From: Sphingobium vermicomposti
Lineage (GTDB): Bacteria; Pseudomonadota; Alphaproteobacteria; Sphingomonadales; Sphingomonadaceae
NCBI RefSeq assembly: GCF_011762025.1
Contig: NZ_JAASQR010000002.1
Span: forward strand, 868,001 to 932,000
Length of the DNA: 64,000 nt
Direction: 5' to 3'
A program made the translations under genes and the position numbers. The notes under the pieces were generated by a model, which was not told the DNA's origin, did not search any database, and saw only the letters and a program-made list of their open reading frames with translations. Shown here in pieces: positions 46,806-55,995 of this stretch; the stretch's first letter is position 1, and each line of letters opens with the position of its first letter.

Positions 46806-47039
46806 ATGAAAGCCCGCATCTTCGTCACCCTCAAGGGCGGTGTTTTGGACCCGCAGGGCAAGGCGATTCACCACGCGCTCGACGGTCTTGGCTTTGCTGG
46901 CGTCAATGACGTGCGCGCAGGCAAGCTGATCGAACTGGACCTTGCCGATGGCACCAGCGACGAAGATATCGACGCCATGTGCCGTAAGCTGCTCGCCAAC
47001 ACGGTGATCGAAAACTACCGCATCGAAAAGGCGGACTGA
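46806..47039 (+). CDS. purS: Phosphoribosylformylglycinamidine synthase subunit PurS
   Basis: A small dimeric subunit (77 aa) that helps PurQ hand ammonia to PurL in FGAM synthesis. The pattern MKARIFVTLKGGVLDPQGKA, HHALDGLGFAGVNDVRAGK and CRKLLANTVIENYRI is the full PurS fold. ATG 46806 is chosen over an open frame back to 46743. purQ begins 3 bases after the stop, so the two are one unit. Separate PurS/PurQ/PurL subunits are normal in alphaproteobacteria; purL is not in the window. Confidence 0.95.
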   Translation: MKARIFVTLKGGVLDPQGKAIHHALDGLGFAGVNDVRAGKLIELDLADGTSDEDIDAMCRKLLANTVIENYRIEKAD

Positions 47040-47042
47040 GCC

Positions 47043-47717
47043 ATGAAGAGCGCCGTCATCGTCTTCCCCGGCAGCAATTGCGACCGCGACCTCGCCGTGG
47101 CTTTCGAAGCGGTGACCGGCGCGAAACCGGAAATGGTCTGGCACCGGGACACCGAACTGCCCGACGATATCGACCTGATCGGCGTTCCCGGCGGCTTTTC
47201 TTACGGCGATTATCTGCGTTCAGGCGCCATGGCCGCACGCTCGCCCGTCATGCAGGCGGTGGCGAAGGCGGCGGAACGTGGCGCTTATGTCCTGGGCATC
47301 TGCAACGGTTTTCAGGTTCTGACCGAAAGCGGCCTGCTTCCCGGCGCGCTGCTGCGTAACGCCGGTGGCCATTTCATCTGCCGCGACGTCAGCCTGACAA
47401 TTGAAAACGCGCAGAGCGCCTTCACCAACCGATATGACGCTGGCGAAACGGTCACTTTCCCCGTCGCTCATCATGACGGCAATTATTTCGCTGACCCCGC
47501 CACGCTCGATCGCCTCGAAGGCGAAGGCCGTGTGGCGCTGCGCTATGCGGAAAGCTGCAACGGCTCCGCCCGCAACATCGCAGGCGTCCTCAACGAAGCG
47601 GGCAATGTGCTGGGCATGATGCCCCACCCGGAACGCGTGATCGAAGCCGCCCATGGCAAAACCGACGGCCGCCGCCTGTTCGAAGGCCTGGTCGAAGGCC
47701 TCCTCACGCGGGCTTGA
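47043..47717 (+). CDS. purQ: Phosphoribosylformylglycinamidine synthase subunit PurQ (glutaminase)
   Basis: Class I glutamine amidotransferase that supplies ammonia for FGAM synthesis. The 224-aa protein starts [17 protein letters not shown], has the nucleophile elbow [20 protein letters not shown] with its Cys near residue 86, and the His/Glu pair in [10 protein letters not shown]. Spacing of 3 bases from purS and the conserved order purC-purS-purQ make co-transcription very likely. A palindromic REP-like element lies 60 bases after the stop. Confidence 0.96.
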   Translation: MKSAVIVFPGSNCDRDLAVAFEAVTGAKPEMVWHRDTELPDDIDLIGVPGGFSYGDYLRSGAMAARSPVMQAVAKAAERGAYVLGICNGFQVLTESGLLPGALLRNAGGHFICRDVSLTIENAQSAFTNRYDAGETVTFPVAHHDGNYFADPATLDRLEGEGRVALRYAESCNGSARNIAGVLNEAGNVLGMMPHPERVIEAAHGKTDGRRLFEGLVEGLLTRA

Positions 47718-47780
47718 TGCTCTTTCCGGTCGGCGTTGCGGCCTAGAATCGCAGCTGCGCCTTGATTCCCAACGTTCGGG

Positions 47781-47847
47781 CTGGGCTCCTGCCTTCGCAG
47801 GAGCACTGAGATCACAGCAGCGTGCTCCTGCGAAGGCAGGAGCCCAG
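47781..47847. repeat. REP-like double-hairpin extragenic palindrome
   Basis: Two 26-bp arms (47781-47806 and 47822-47847) are exact inverted repeats, and each arm is itself a hairpin (CTCCTGC-CTTC-GCAGGAG). The 15-base centre is not conserved. This GCTCCTGC...GCAGGAGC unit resembles multi-copy extragenic elements of sphingomonad genomes. It lies between the convergent purQ and polysaccharide kinase genes and could also stop transcription. Confidence 0.85.
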
Positions 47848-47926
47848 TCCCTCCATCTCCAGGAGAGGACGGCATCACCTCCCAACCACCAGGCAGACTT
47901 ATAAGTCGGCATCACCAGCGCCGCGC

Positions 47927-50026
47927 CTATCCACCGCGGTGATAATCATATTCAAACGCGCGCCCTTCCTGCTTGGTGAGCACCGCGCCAACAATCGCGC
48001 CGCCCGCGCGGCGCAGACGGTCGACCGCGACGCGCAGGCCGCCATGATGGTTGCGCCCCCATTCGACGACCAACACCGTCGTTTGCGCCTTTGCCGCCAG
48101 CAATGACGTGTCAGGCTGGCCCAGGATCGGCGGCGCGTCGATCAGCACCGTATCATATTGGTCCTGCACGCCTGCCAGCAGCACGTCGAGCGCTGCGGTG
48201 GAAAGCAGTTCGGCCGGGTTGGGTGGAATTGCGCCGCTCAGCAGTAGTGATACGCCGGGAACGCCGCTGGCGACGATCACCTCATCCGCCTTTGCCTGCC
48301 CGGTCATGACCTCGCTGATGCCCCGCTCCGGCGTCACCGCGAACAGGCTGCGCTGCCTTGGCCGCCGCATGTCGCCGTCAATCACCAGCACACGCCGGTC
48401 GAGCTTGGCCAGCGCCAGCGCGAGCGCATGCACGGTGGATGACTTGCCCTCCCCCTCCTGCGCGCTGGTGACCAATATGGAACGGGGCAACCCTGCCGAA
48501 GACGCCAGCAAAAGCGACGAAGCAATGGGCACGAATGTTTCCACCACCGGCCTGTCCGTGGCGGGCACCGTTCCCAGCAGCGGCAGATTGGCCCGTTCTG
48601 CCAATGTGTCGGCGGATGTCACGGCGTCGTCGAACACATGCCGCGCGCCGACCAGCAGCAGCCCCAGCGCCAGCCCGCCCAGCGAAGCGAGGAGCATCGT
48701 CGACCCGATATCGGGCGATGATGGCCGCGACGGCACGGCTGCCCGGTCCAGCGGCTGGATGCGGCCCGCCTGGAATCCGGCCTGCGACGCCATGTCGCGA
48801 TATCGCTGGAGCAGGCTGTCATGCAGCAGCCTGTAGGTATCGACCGTCCGTTCCAGGATGCTCATCTGCACCCCGCGTCCCCGCTCCGCCAGCGCCGCGC
48901 GCTCGACATCGGAAATTTCCGCCTCGATCTGCTTTTCGCCATGAATGGCGACGTCATATTGTTCTTTCAACGACGCGCGGATCGTGTTCGCCATCACCTG
49001 CGCCTGATCGTCCAGAGCCTCCAGCCGGGCGTGCGCCTCACGCATTTCGGGATGCGCAGCCTTGCGAAACTGCCGTTGCTGGACAAGTTCCGCGCGCGCC
49101 TGCGCCCGCTGCGCCATCAATTGCTGCATCGCGCCGTTGTTCAACACTTCCGGCAGCGTTTCCACGCTGGAAAGCCGCGCGCTTTCCCACCGCTTTTGCG
49201 CTGCGATCCGGTCCGCCGTCGCCTGTGCGCGAAAGGCATTGAGTTGGGCGAGGCGCGTAGCGCTGGTCCCCGCGCTACTAGCTGGGCGGGCCGATTGCGC
49301 GTCTTCCGATGATCCCATTCGTGCCGCATAGACCGCCAGGTCGCGCTCCGCCCGCTCAAGATCCCGGCGCGCGCCGTCCAGTTCGCCCAGCAGGAAACGG
49401 CGCGCCTGCACGCCGGATTCGAACCCGCGCTTCAGGTCGGCACGGATCAGGCTGTCGGCATAGCTGTTCGCCACGCGCGCCGACAGGACGGGATCGGCGC
49501 TGGTAAAGCTGATGCGGATCACGCGGGACTTGCCGGGCAATTCCACCTTCAAATTATCGCGCAGCAGGCGGATTACGGCTTCGGTTTCCACCTGTCGCTG
49601 GCTCAGGGAAGCGGAGCCTCGCTCCGGCCTCTTGACCTTCATCGCGTCGAACAATGTCCGGTTGCCGATCAGCGCCAGTTCGCGCGCGACATCTTCGGCC
49701 AGCGACCGGCTGCGCAGCACTTCCAGTTCCGTCTGCATCAACGCTTCATTGTCTGATGGTGCCTGGGGCCGTTGCGCCGAAGCGGAACCAGCGGCACCGG
49801 CAGGCACATCTTCCACTTCGACAGATGCAGTCGCCTGATAATCGGGCGTCGACAGCAGGATGAAGATGACCCCCGCCAGAACACACAGGGCCATGGTGCC
49901 GAACAGGATGACCCGGTGCCGCCGCACCGCCGTCCACACGCCTCTTGCCGTCACCACCGCCCGCGCCGCGCGACCTTCCTCGACAGAGCCATTGCCCGGA
50001 TCGATGCGGATACTGGAATCGGCCAT
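47927..50026 (-). CDS. Polysaccharide co-polymerase/tyrosine autokinase (Wzc/GumC type)
   Basis: Inner-membrane chain-length regulator fused to a bacterial tyrosine kinase, working with the outer-membrane exporter to assemble exopolysaccharide. The 699-aa protein has the first transmembrane helix near residues 39-60, the Wzz periplasmic domain with long coiled coil (about 190-420), a second helix (about 440-465), and a cytoplasmic kinase with Walker A SAQEGEGKSST, Walker A' VLVIDGDMRRP and Walker B VLIDAPPI. The C-terminal tyrosine cluster is short (FEYDYHRGG, two Tyr), so autophosphorylation sites are few. It overlaps the GumB-like gene and ends the wecB-wecC-gumB-wzc unit. Confidence 0.93.
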   Translation of the reverse strand: MADSSIRIDPGNGSVEEGRAARAVVTARGVWTAVRRHRVILFGTMALCVLAGVIFILLSTPDYQATASVEVEDVPAGAAGSASAQRPQAPSDNEALMQTELEVLRSRSLAEDVARELALIGNRTLFDAMKVKRPERGSASLSQRQVETEAVIRLLRDNLKVELPGKSRVIRISFTSADPVLSARVANSYADSLIRADLKRGFESGVQARRFLLGELDGARRDLERAERDLAVYAARMGSSEDAQSARPASSAGTSATRLAQLNAFRAQATADRIAAQKRWESARLSSVETLPEVLNNGAMQQLMAQRAQARAELVQQRQFRKAAHPEMREAHARLEALDDQAQVMANTIRASLKEQYDVAIHGEKQIEAEISDVERAALAERGRGVQMSILERTVDTYRLLHDSLLQRYRDMASQAGFQAGRIQPLDRAAVPSRPSSPDIGSTMLLASLGGLALGLLLVGARHVFDDAVTSADTLAERANLPLLGTVPATDRPVVETFVPIASSLLLASSAGLPRSILVTSAQEGEGKSSTVHALALALAKLDRRVLVIDGDMRRPRQRSLFAVTPERGISEVMTGQAKADEVIVASGVPGVSLLLSGAIPPNPAELLSTAALDVLLAGVQDQYDTVLIDAPPILGQPDTSLLAAKAQTTVLVVEWGRNHHGGLRVAVDRLRRAGGAIVGAVLTKQEGRAFEYDYHRGG

Positions 50027-50736
50027 CAGCGCCCTCCATCCAGTGCGATGAAGCCTGCGCCAATTGCAGGCAGCGCCAATAGTCCTGCCCCCAATATCGT
50101 CTTGACCCGCGAAGGTCCGACCAGGATCATGTCGCCCGGCAGGATTTCAGGATCGGGCGCTTCGCCTCTGCGAATGGATGACAGGTCGAACATCGCCGCC
50201 GCGCGCGCGCCATCGGCCTGACGCACGACGACCACCTGTTTCAGGCTGGCGAGCCGCGTCGGCCCTTTCGCCATCGCCACGGCCTGCACCAAACCCAGCC
50301 GACCCTCAACCGGGAACAGCCCCGGTTCGCGCACCTCTCCGTCGACGGTGATGCGCCGACTCACGGCCTTCTTCACAAACACGGTGACCTGCGGCGACAC
50401 CAGATAACGATCGCCCAGCCTGCCCGCGATCACGTCCGACGCTTCGCCAGCCGACAGCCCCGCAACAGGCACATCCCCCACCAGCGGCATGCGCACCATG
50501 CCCGCCGCCGTGACCTGCGCATCCTCCAGCGACAGGCCAGGCTCATGATAGACCTGTATGCGCAACACATCGTCAGCCGCGATGCGATAATCCATGCCGA
50601 CCGCCGGGGCCGCAGGGATGATCGCATAGGCCGCATCCCCCTTGGGGGCGTCCTCCACCGTCGTGCAGGCACTCAGCGCGATGCTGGCCGCCAATCCGGT
50701 CAGCAACCGTGTCATCCTGACGGTCGGTTCGTACAT
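50026..50736 (-). CDS. Polysaccharide export outer-membrane lipoprotein (Wza/GumB type)
   Basis: Outer-membrane export channel for an exopolysaccharide. The 236-aa protein has a lipoprotein signal ending IALSAC, the poly-export domain (YRIAADDVLRIQVYHEPGLS, then VRMPLVGDVPVAGLSAGEAS), a SLBB domain (RRITVDGEVREPGLFPV, then LGLVQAVAMAKG) and a C-terminal hydrophobic stretch (TILGAGLLALPAIGAGFIAL) for membrane insertion. ATG 50736 opens the frame; ATG 50715 may be the real start. Its stop shares bases with the start of the kinase gene (ATGA). Confidence 0.93.
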   Translation of the reverse strand: MYEPTVRMTRLLTGLAASIALSACTTVEDAPKGDAAYAIIPAAPAVGMDYRIAADDVLRIQVYHEPGLSLEDAQVTAAGMVRMPLVGDVPVAGLSAGEASDVIAGRLGDRYLVSPQVTVFVKKAVSRRITVDGEVREPGLFPVEGRLGLVQAVAMAKGPTRLASLKQVVVVRQADGARAAAMFDLSSIRRGEAPDPEILPGDMILVGPSRVKTILGAGLLALPAIGAGFIALDGGR

Positions 50737-50859
50737 AACGCTGTGAATCCCCGCGCTCTTTCAGCTGCCCATCGCTGGGCTGCCATCGGGCGTGGGGTTA
50801 ACGAGGCGGGGAGGCCATGGCAACCATGGGCAGGACGGCCCGCGCCCTTGCCCGGTCGA

Positions 50860-52155
50860 TCAGACCGCGATTCGGCCCGGCAAAGACGGGGCGACGCGAC
50901 GTGGCTGATCCTGCCAGACACCGCGCGTATCATAGACGGCCTTGTCGGCGCGTTCGTCCACTGGCACGGATTTGAACATGTCATGATCGACAAGAATGAC
51001 GAAAACGCTGCATTGTTCCAGAGCCGTATCGAGATCCATCAACTCCGCCCCCGTCCCGGCAAACTCCATCGGCAATGCCTGGGCATAGGGTTCGACCAGC
51101 TTCACCCGACGACCGTAGCGACGGGCCAGCCGCGCGGCGACCTTCACCGCCGGACTTTCGCGAAAATCGTCGATATTCGCCTTGAAGGCCAGGCCAAGGC
51201 AGGCGATGTCCCCGCCCGGATATTCGTCGATCAGGTCGGACGCGCAGGCGACGACATGATCGGTCTTGCCATCATTCACCTCACGCGCGGTGCGGATAAG
51301 GCGGCTGTTTTCCGGGTCGCCATGGACGATGAACCATGGATCGACGGCGATGCAATGCCCGCCCACGCCCGGCCCCGGTTGCAGGATGTTGACGCGCGGA
51401 TGGCGATTGGCCAGCCGGATGACTTCCCACACATCGATGTCCATCCGTTCGGCGATGACGGACAGTTCGTTTGCGAAAGCGATATTGACGTCACGGAAGC
51501 TGTTTTCGACCAGCTTCACCATCTCGGCAGCCCGCGCCGTCGTCGTGATGCACGCGCCCCGCACGAACTGACGGTAAAAGGCTAGCGCCTTTCGGGCGCA
51601 ACGCGGGGTGATGCCGCCGATGCAACGGTCATTATCAATCAATTCGACCAGGATGCGGCCCGGCAGGACCCGCTCCGGGCAATAAGCGATGGCAACATCA
51701 CCCGCACCGCCCTGCCCCGGCATTTTCAGGTCGGGCCGCAACTGGGCGATCAGGTCGCGCATGGCTTCGGTCGTGCCCACCGGCGACGTGGATTCCAGGA
51801 TGACAGTGTCGCCCACCTTCAACACGCCGGCGACCGTCCGGGCGGCGCTCAACACATAGGAAATATCCGGCGCGCGATCCTGAGCCACGGGCGTCGGCAC
51901 CGCGATGATGAAGACGTCGCTCGGCTCGACTTCCAGGCTGGCGCGCAGATTGCCCCGTGCCACCACGCCCTGCACCAGCCCGTCCAGATCGACTTCCTCG
52001 ATATGGACGCGGCCCGAATTGACCGTTTCGACCACATGAGCGCTGACATCGACGCCCACCACCTGGCATCCCCCACGCGCGATCAGCGCGGCTGTCGGCA
52101 GGCCGATATAGCCAAGGCCGATGACGGAAACCTTCTGATGCTTGTCGACGGGCAT
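50860..52155 (-). CDS. wecC: UDP-N-acetyl-D-mannosamine dehydrogenase (WecC type)
   Basis: Oxidises UDP-ManNAc to the uronic acid for a surface polysaccharide. The 431-aa protein has the NAD loop VIGLGYIGLPTAALIA (about residues 10-25), VPTPVAQDRAPDISYV, STSPVGTTEAMRDLI, YCPERVLPGRIL and the catalytic Cys in GVGGHCIAVDPWF. This combination is diagnostic of the UDP-ManNAc dehydrogenase branch, not UDP-glucose dehydrogenase. wecB lies 87 bases upstream, giving UDP-GlcNAc to UDP-ManNAc to UDP-ManNAcA in two adjacent genes. The GumB-like gene follows after 123 bases. Confidence 0.92.
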   Translation of the reverse strand: MPVDKHQKVSVIGLGYIGLPTAALIARGGCQVVGVDVSAHVVETVNSGRVHIEEVDLDGLVQGVVARGNLRASLEVEPSDVFIIAVPTPVAQDRAPDISYVLSAARTVAGVLKVGDTVILESTSPVGTTEAMRDLIAQLRPDLKMPGQGGAGDVAIAYCPERVLPGRILVELIDNDRCIGGITPRCARKALAFYRQFVRGACITTTARAAEMVKLVENSFRDVNIAFANELSVIAERMDIDVWEVIRLANRHPRVNILQPGPGVGGHCIAVDPWFIVHGDPENSRLIRTAREVNDGKTDHVVACASDLIDEYPGGDIACLGLAFKANIDDFRESPAVKVAARLARRYGRRVKLVEPYAQALPMEFAGTGAELMDLDTALEQCSVFVILVDHDMFKSVPVDERADKAVYDTRGVWQDQPRRVAPSLPGRIAV

Positions 52156-52242
52156 GCAATAATCCTGAAAAGCCGATGATTTGCATCGGTTTTTGCCCGG
52201 AAATGCTGAAGATTTCGGTAACGCTGCCCGGCGAAGGAAATA

Positions 52243-53388
52243 TCAGGCCGCTTCGTCCATGTCTGTCGCGCTCGCCGCGCCCTGCGCGATAACTTGGGCG
52301 ATCCGCTGCGCCGCCAGTCCATCACCGAAGGGATTATGCGCCCGCGCCATCGCGGCATAGGCGTCCCCATCGTCCAGCAGCGCCAGCACTTCACGCACGA
52401 TCCGCGCGCGATCGGTGCCGACCAGTTTCGCCGTCCCGGCCATGACCCCTTCGGGCCGCTCGGTCGTTTCGCGCATCACCAGCACTGGCTTCCCCAGCGA
52501 AGGTGCTTCCTCCTGCACGCCGCCGCTGTCCGTCAGCACCAGGTCGCACATGTCCAGCAGCCGCACGAAATGCGGGTAATCCAGCGGATCGATCATCGCG
52601 ACATTGGGCAGGCTGCCCAGTACCGCTTCCATAACCGGCCGCACATTGGGGTTGGGATGCACGGGAAATATGACCGCGACATCAGGCCGGGCAGCAATAT
52701 CCGCGATGGACCGGGCGATCGCTTCCATGCCTCCGCCGAAATTTTCCCGCCTGTGGCTCGTTACCGCCAAGATACGCTTGCCCGCGAATCGCTCCGCCAA
52801 TCCATCGAGTCCGGCCGCCAGCGACGGCGTCGACAGCAGCCGCTCCCGCGTGGCCAGCAGCGCGTCGATAACCGTATTGCCGGTCACGTGGATGCCTTCC
52901 GGCGCACGGTTTTCCTTCAACAAGGCATCGGCGGCGGCCTGCGTCGGCGCGAAATTCAGGTCGGCGATGCAGGCGACGACGCGGCGGTTCACCTCCTCCG
53001 GCCAGGGATGATGGATATCGCCGCTGCGCAACCCGGCTTCGACATGAGCCACGGGGATCTGGCGATAATATGCGGCCAGGCTGGCGACCATCGTGGTCAG
53101 CGTGTCGCCATGCACCACCACCCGGTCGGGCCGCTCCGCATCGAACGCCTTGCCCAGTTCGACGATCAGCCTGGCGGTCAGTCCGTCCAGCGTCTGTCCC
53201 GGCGTCATGACGTCCAGGTCGACGTCCGGCTTGATGCCTGCAATATCCAGCACCTGGTCCAGCAGGCCGCGATGCTGCGCGGTGACGATGACGCGGGTGT
53301 CCACCTGTTCGCATGCGCGCAGGGCGTGGATCACGGGAAACAGCTTGATCGCCTCTGGGCGCGTCCCGAATACCACCGCAACCTTCAT
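52243..53388 (-). CDS. wecB: UDP-N-acetylglucosamine 2-epimerase (non-hydrolysing)
   Basis: Interconverts UDP-GlcNAc and UDP-ManNAc. The 381-aa protein starts MKVAVVFGTRPEAIKL, has VHGDTLTTMVASLAAYY, HVEAGLRSGDIHHPWPEE, TSHRRENFGGG and the UDP-binding LTDSGGVQEEAPSLGKP. ATG 53388 with GGGGACGAAG upstream is chosen; the frame to 53430 adds an unlikely extension. It leads the four-gene polysaccharide unit on this strand, divergent from UDP-glucose dehydrogenase with a 152-bp shared upstream region. Confidence 0.93.
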   Translation of the reverse strand: MKVAVVFGTRPEAIKLFPVIHALRACEQVDTRVIVTAQHRGLLDQVLDIAGIKPDVDLDVMTPGQTLDGLTARLIVELGKAFDAERPDRVVVHGDTLTTMVASLAAYYRQIPVAHVEAGLRSGDIHHPWPEEVNRRVVACIADLNFAPTQAAADALLKENRAPEGIHVTGNTVIDALLATRERLLSTPSLAAGLDGLAERFAGKRILAVTSHRRENFGGGMEAIARSIADIAARPDVAVIFPVHPNPNVRPVMEAVLGSLPNVAMIDPLDYPHFVRLLDMCDLVLTDSGGVQEEAPSLGKPVLVMRETTERPEGVMAGTAKLVGTDRARIVREVLALLDDGDAYAAMARAHNPFGDGLAAQRIAQVIAQGAASATDMDEAA

Positions 53389-53540
53389 CTTCGTCCCCTG
53401 TGCGTGCCGTTTGGCCAGTTTTCGCAGCAAATCGTAACCATCCTCTGAACAAGGGGTAACTCCGACGCGCGCTTTCGCACGCGCAAGGACCTGTGCTAGG
53501 GCGCGGTCAACCTTTCATTTTCAAGGGACTGCGGAAGTTT

Positions 53541-54863
53541 ATGAAGATCACGATGATCGGCACCGGATATGTGGGCCTGGTATCGGGCGCCTGCTTTGCC
53601 GATTTCGGCCATGACGTCGTCTGCGTGGATAAGGTGGCGGAAAAAATCCAGGCCATCGAATCCGGCCGCATGCCGATTTTTGAGCCGGGGCTTGACCAAC
53701 TGGTCGCCAACAACGCCTCGGCCGGTCGCCTGACCTTCACCACCGATCTGGCGGCAGGGGTGAAGGGCGCGGATGCGATCTTCATCGCCGTGGGCACCCC
53801 TTCGCGCCGGGGCGATGGTCATGCCGACCTCAGCTATGTTTATGCCGCCGCGCGCGAAATTGCGGAATCGCTGGATGGCCCGACCGTCATCGTCACCAAA
53901 TCCACCGTCCCCGTCGGCACCGGCGATGAAGTCGAACGCATCGTCAAGGAAGTGCGTCCCGATCTGGACATCCAGGTCGTGTCCAATCCCGAATTCTTAC
54001 GCGAAGGTGCGGCCATCGGCGATTTCAAGCGCCCTGACCGTGTTGTCGTGGGCACTACGGGAAATGAGCGCGCAATTGCGGTCATGGCGCAGGTCTATCG
54101 CCCGCTGAACCTCAACCAGGCCCCTGTCATGTTCACCGGGCGGCGCACGGCGGAGCTTATCAAATATGCCGCCAACGCGTTCCTGGCGACGAAAATCACG
54201 TTCATCAACGAAATGGCCGACCTGTGCGAAGCGGTCGGCGCGGAAGTGCAGGAAGTGTCCCGCGGCATCGGCCTCGACAACCGCATCGGGTCCAAATTCC
54301 TGCACGCAGGCCCCGGCTATGGCGGCTCCTGCTTCCCCAAGGATACGCTGGCCTTGGTCAAGACCGGACAGGATTATGACACCCCGATCCGCATCGTTGA
54401 AACGGTGGTCCAGGTAAACGACCTTCGCAAAAGGGCGATGGGCCGCAAGATCGTGAAGGCTCTGAACGGCGACGCACGGGGCAAGAAAGTCGCCCTGCTG
54501 GGCCTGACTTTCAAACCCAATACCGACGACATGCGCGACGCGCCCAGCCTGGCCATCGTTCAGGCGCTGGAAGATGCAGGGGCAAAGATTGCCGCTTATG
54601 ATCCCGAAGGCATGGAGGTCGCCGCGCCGATGATGCCCAGCGTCGCCATGATGGGCGACGCCTATGAAGCGGCGGCTGGGGCGGATGCGCTGGTGCTGGT
54701 GACGGAATGGGACATTTTCCGCGCGCTCGACCTCAAACGCCTTGCCGGTTCGATGAACACGCCGCTGTTGATCGACCTGCGCAACATCTATCCGCGCACC
54801 GAAGCCGAAGAAGCAGGCTTCTCCCTCATTCGCGTCGGTGGCCAGGGCGTGACCGCCGGATGA
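53541..54863 (+). CDS. ugd: UDP-glucose 6-dehydrogenase
   Basis: Makes UDP-glucuronate for polysaccharide and lipid decoration. The 440-aa protein has the NAD loop MIGTGYVGLVSGACFADFG, VGTPSRRGDGHADLSYV, STVPVGTGDEVERIV, NPEFLREGAAIGDF and the catalytic Cys in GPGYGGSCFPKDTLAL. It differs clearly from the WecC-type enzyme at 50860-52155, so the locus encodes two sugar-nucleotide oxidations. ATG 53541 fits the family start (MKITMIGTGYVG). A 41-aa hydrophobic frame overlaps its stop (ATGA). Confidence 0.95.
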   Translation: MKITMIGTGYVGLVSGACFADFGHDVVCVDKVAEKIQAIESGRMPIFEPGLDQLVANNASAGRLTFTTDLAAGVKGADAIFIAVGTPSRRGDGHADLSYVYAAAREIAESLDGPTVIVTKSTVPVGTGDEVERIVKEVRPDLDIQVVSNPEFLREGAAIGDFKRPDRVVVGTTGNERAIAVMAQVYRPLNLNQAPVMFTGRRTAELIKYAANAFLATKITFINEMADLCEAVGAEVQEVSRGIGLDNRIGSKFLHAGPGYGGSCFPKDTLALVKTGQDYDTPIRIVETVVQVNDLRKRAMGRKIVKALNGDARGKKVALLGLTFKPNTDDMRDAPSLAIVQALEDAGAKIAAYDPEGMEVAAPMMPSVAMMGDAYEAAAGADALVLVTEWDIFRALDLKRLAGSMNTPLLIDLRNIYPRTEAEEAGFSLIRVGGQGVTAG

Positions 54864-54985
54864 AGCTGGCACCGAAGGGAGGGCGGGATCACCTGACCCT
54901 CCCCCGGCTGCATCACTGGATGATCGCCGCCGCGCTTCTTTTCATGATGACGCTGGTCGTGCCGGTGATGGCCGGGCTGACCTGA
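54860..54985 (+). CDS. Candidate 41-aa single-helix membrane peptide
   Basis: A short frame begins with ATG overlapping the ugd stop (ATGA) and ends at 54985. It has a basic start (KLAPKGGRDHLTLPRLHH) and one strong transmembrane helix (MIAAALLFMMTLVVPVMAG). No ribosome site of its own is seen, so translation would be coupled to ugd. The basic-then-hydrophobic layout is typical of genuine small membrane proteins, but no family is recognised. A small hairpin (CCGTCC-GCC-GGACGG, 54986-55000) follows immediately. Confidence 0.5.
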   Translation: MKLAPKGGRDHLTLPRLHHWMIAAALLFMMTLVVPVMAGLT

Positions 54986-55034
54986 CCGTCCGCCGGACGG
55001 CGCTGTGCTGTTCGGCGGGTCAGGGTTCGGCAGG

Positions 55035-55892
55035 TCAGGCCTTCAGCTTCCATCCCCGCCGCAGCAGCGTGTAGCACAGCATCCCCAGCGCAATGTTGAG
55101 CGCCAGCAATACGACGCTGCCGACGACAACATCGCCATCGGCGGCAGCGACAAAGCCATAGCGGAACCCGGAAATCGCGTAGAAAAACGGGTTGGCATGG
55201 CTGATCGCCTGAAACATGGGGGAGAGCCGGTCGACGGAATAAAATGTGCCCGACAGCAGCGTCATCGGTCCGATCACGAAATTCGTGATGGCGGCGGCAT
55301 GGTCGAACTTTTCCGCCCAGATCGACGTCAGCACGCCGATAAAGGCGGTAAGCGCGGACCCCATCAGGCCGAACCAGATGATCGCCCACGGGTGCGCGGG
55401 GGTCACATGCACGCCCGGCCACAGTGCCATCGCCCCCCACAGGGCCAGCCCGACGCACAACGCACGGGTTATCGCCGCCCCCACCAGCGCCAGCAACAGC
55501 TCGCTGTTCGACAATGGCGGCATCAGATAGTCGATCAACGTTCCCTGCATCTTGCCCGCCAGCAGGGAAAAGCTGCTATTGGCGAAGGCATTGTTCATCA
55601 TGCCCATGATCATGAGGCCAGGGGCGATGAAATCGGCGAAGGGAACGCCCAGCACCTGACGGCCCGAACCGTTCCCGCCGCCCAGCGCGATCGTGAATAT
55701 GACCAGGAACATCAGGGTCGTCACCGCAGGCGCCCAGATGGTCTGCAACTGTACCTTCATGAACCGCCGCACCTCCTTGCGATACAGCGCGCGCATCCCG
55801 GCCCAGTTGATGTTGCGGATCACCAACTCTCCCGGTTCGTGAAAGGGCGGGCGCGAGGGGGTGCTTGTCGAAAATTGGGGCTGGTCGTTCAT
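55035..55892 (-). CDS. Orphan ABC-2 type exporter permease
   Basis: Membrane subunit of an ABC-2 exporter (285 aa, six predicted helices). The family blocks are ALYRKEVRRFMKVQLQTIWAP at the start, FADFIAPGLMIMGMMNNAF, MQGTLIDYLMPPLSNSELLL and LLSGTFYSVDRLSPMF followed by ANPFFYAISGFRYGF. It resembles YadH-like permeases. Unlike the permease at 29466-30236 it has no ATPase gene beside it, so it must pair with an ATPase encoded elsewhere. It is convergent with ugd and divergent from gcrA. Substrate unknown. Confidence 0.9.
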   Translation of the reverse strand: MNDQPQFSTSTPSRPPFHEPGELVIRNINWAGMRALYRKEVRRFMKVQLQTIWAPAVTTLMFLVIFTIALGGGNGSGRQVLGVPFADFIAPGLMIMGMMNNAFANSSFSLLAGKMQGTLIDYLMPPLSNSELLLALVGAAITRALCVGLALWGAMALWPGVHVTPAHPWAIIWFGLMGSALTAFIGVLTSIWAEKFDHAAAITNFVIGPMTLLSGTFYSVDRLSPMFQAISHANPFFYAISGFRYGFVAAADGDVVVGSVVLLALNIALGMLCYTLLRRGWKLKA

Positions 55893-55995
55893 GATGGGAT
55901 CGACTATCGGCTGGCCTGATATGCCGCAAGGGCGTTGTGTGCGGAATTGCGCGTCCCATATAGGGCGCGAACCGAATATTTTGAGGAGTCATTCA

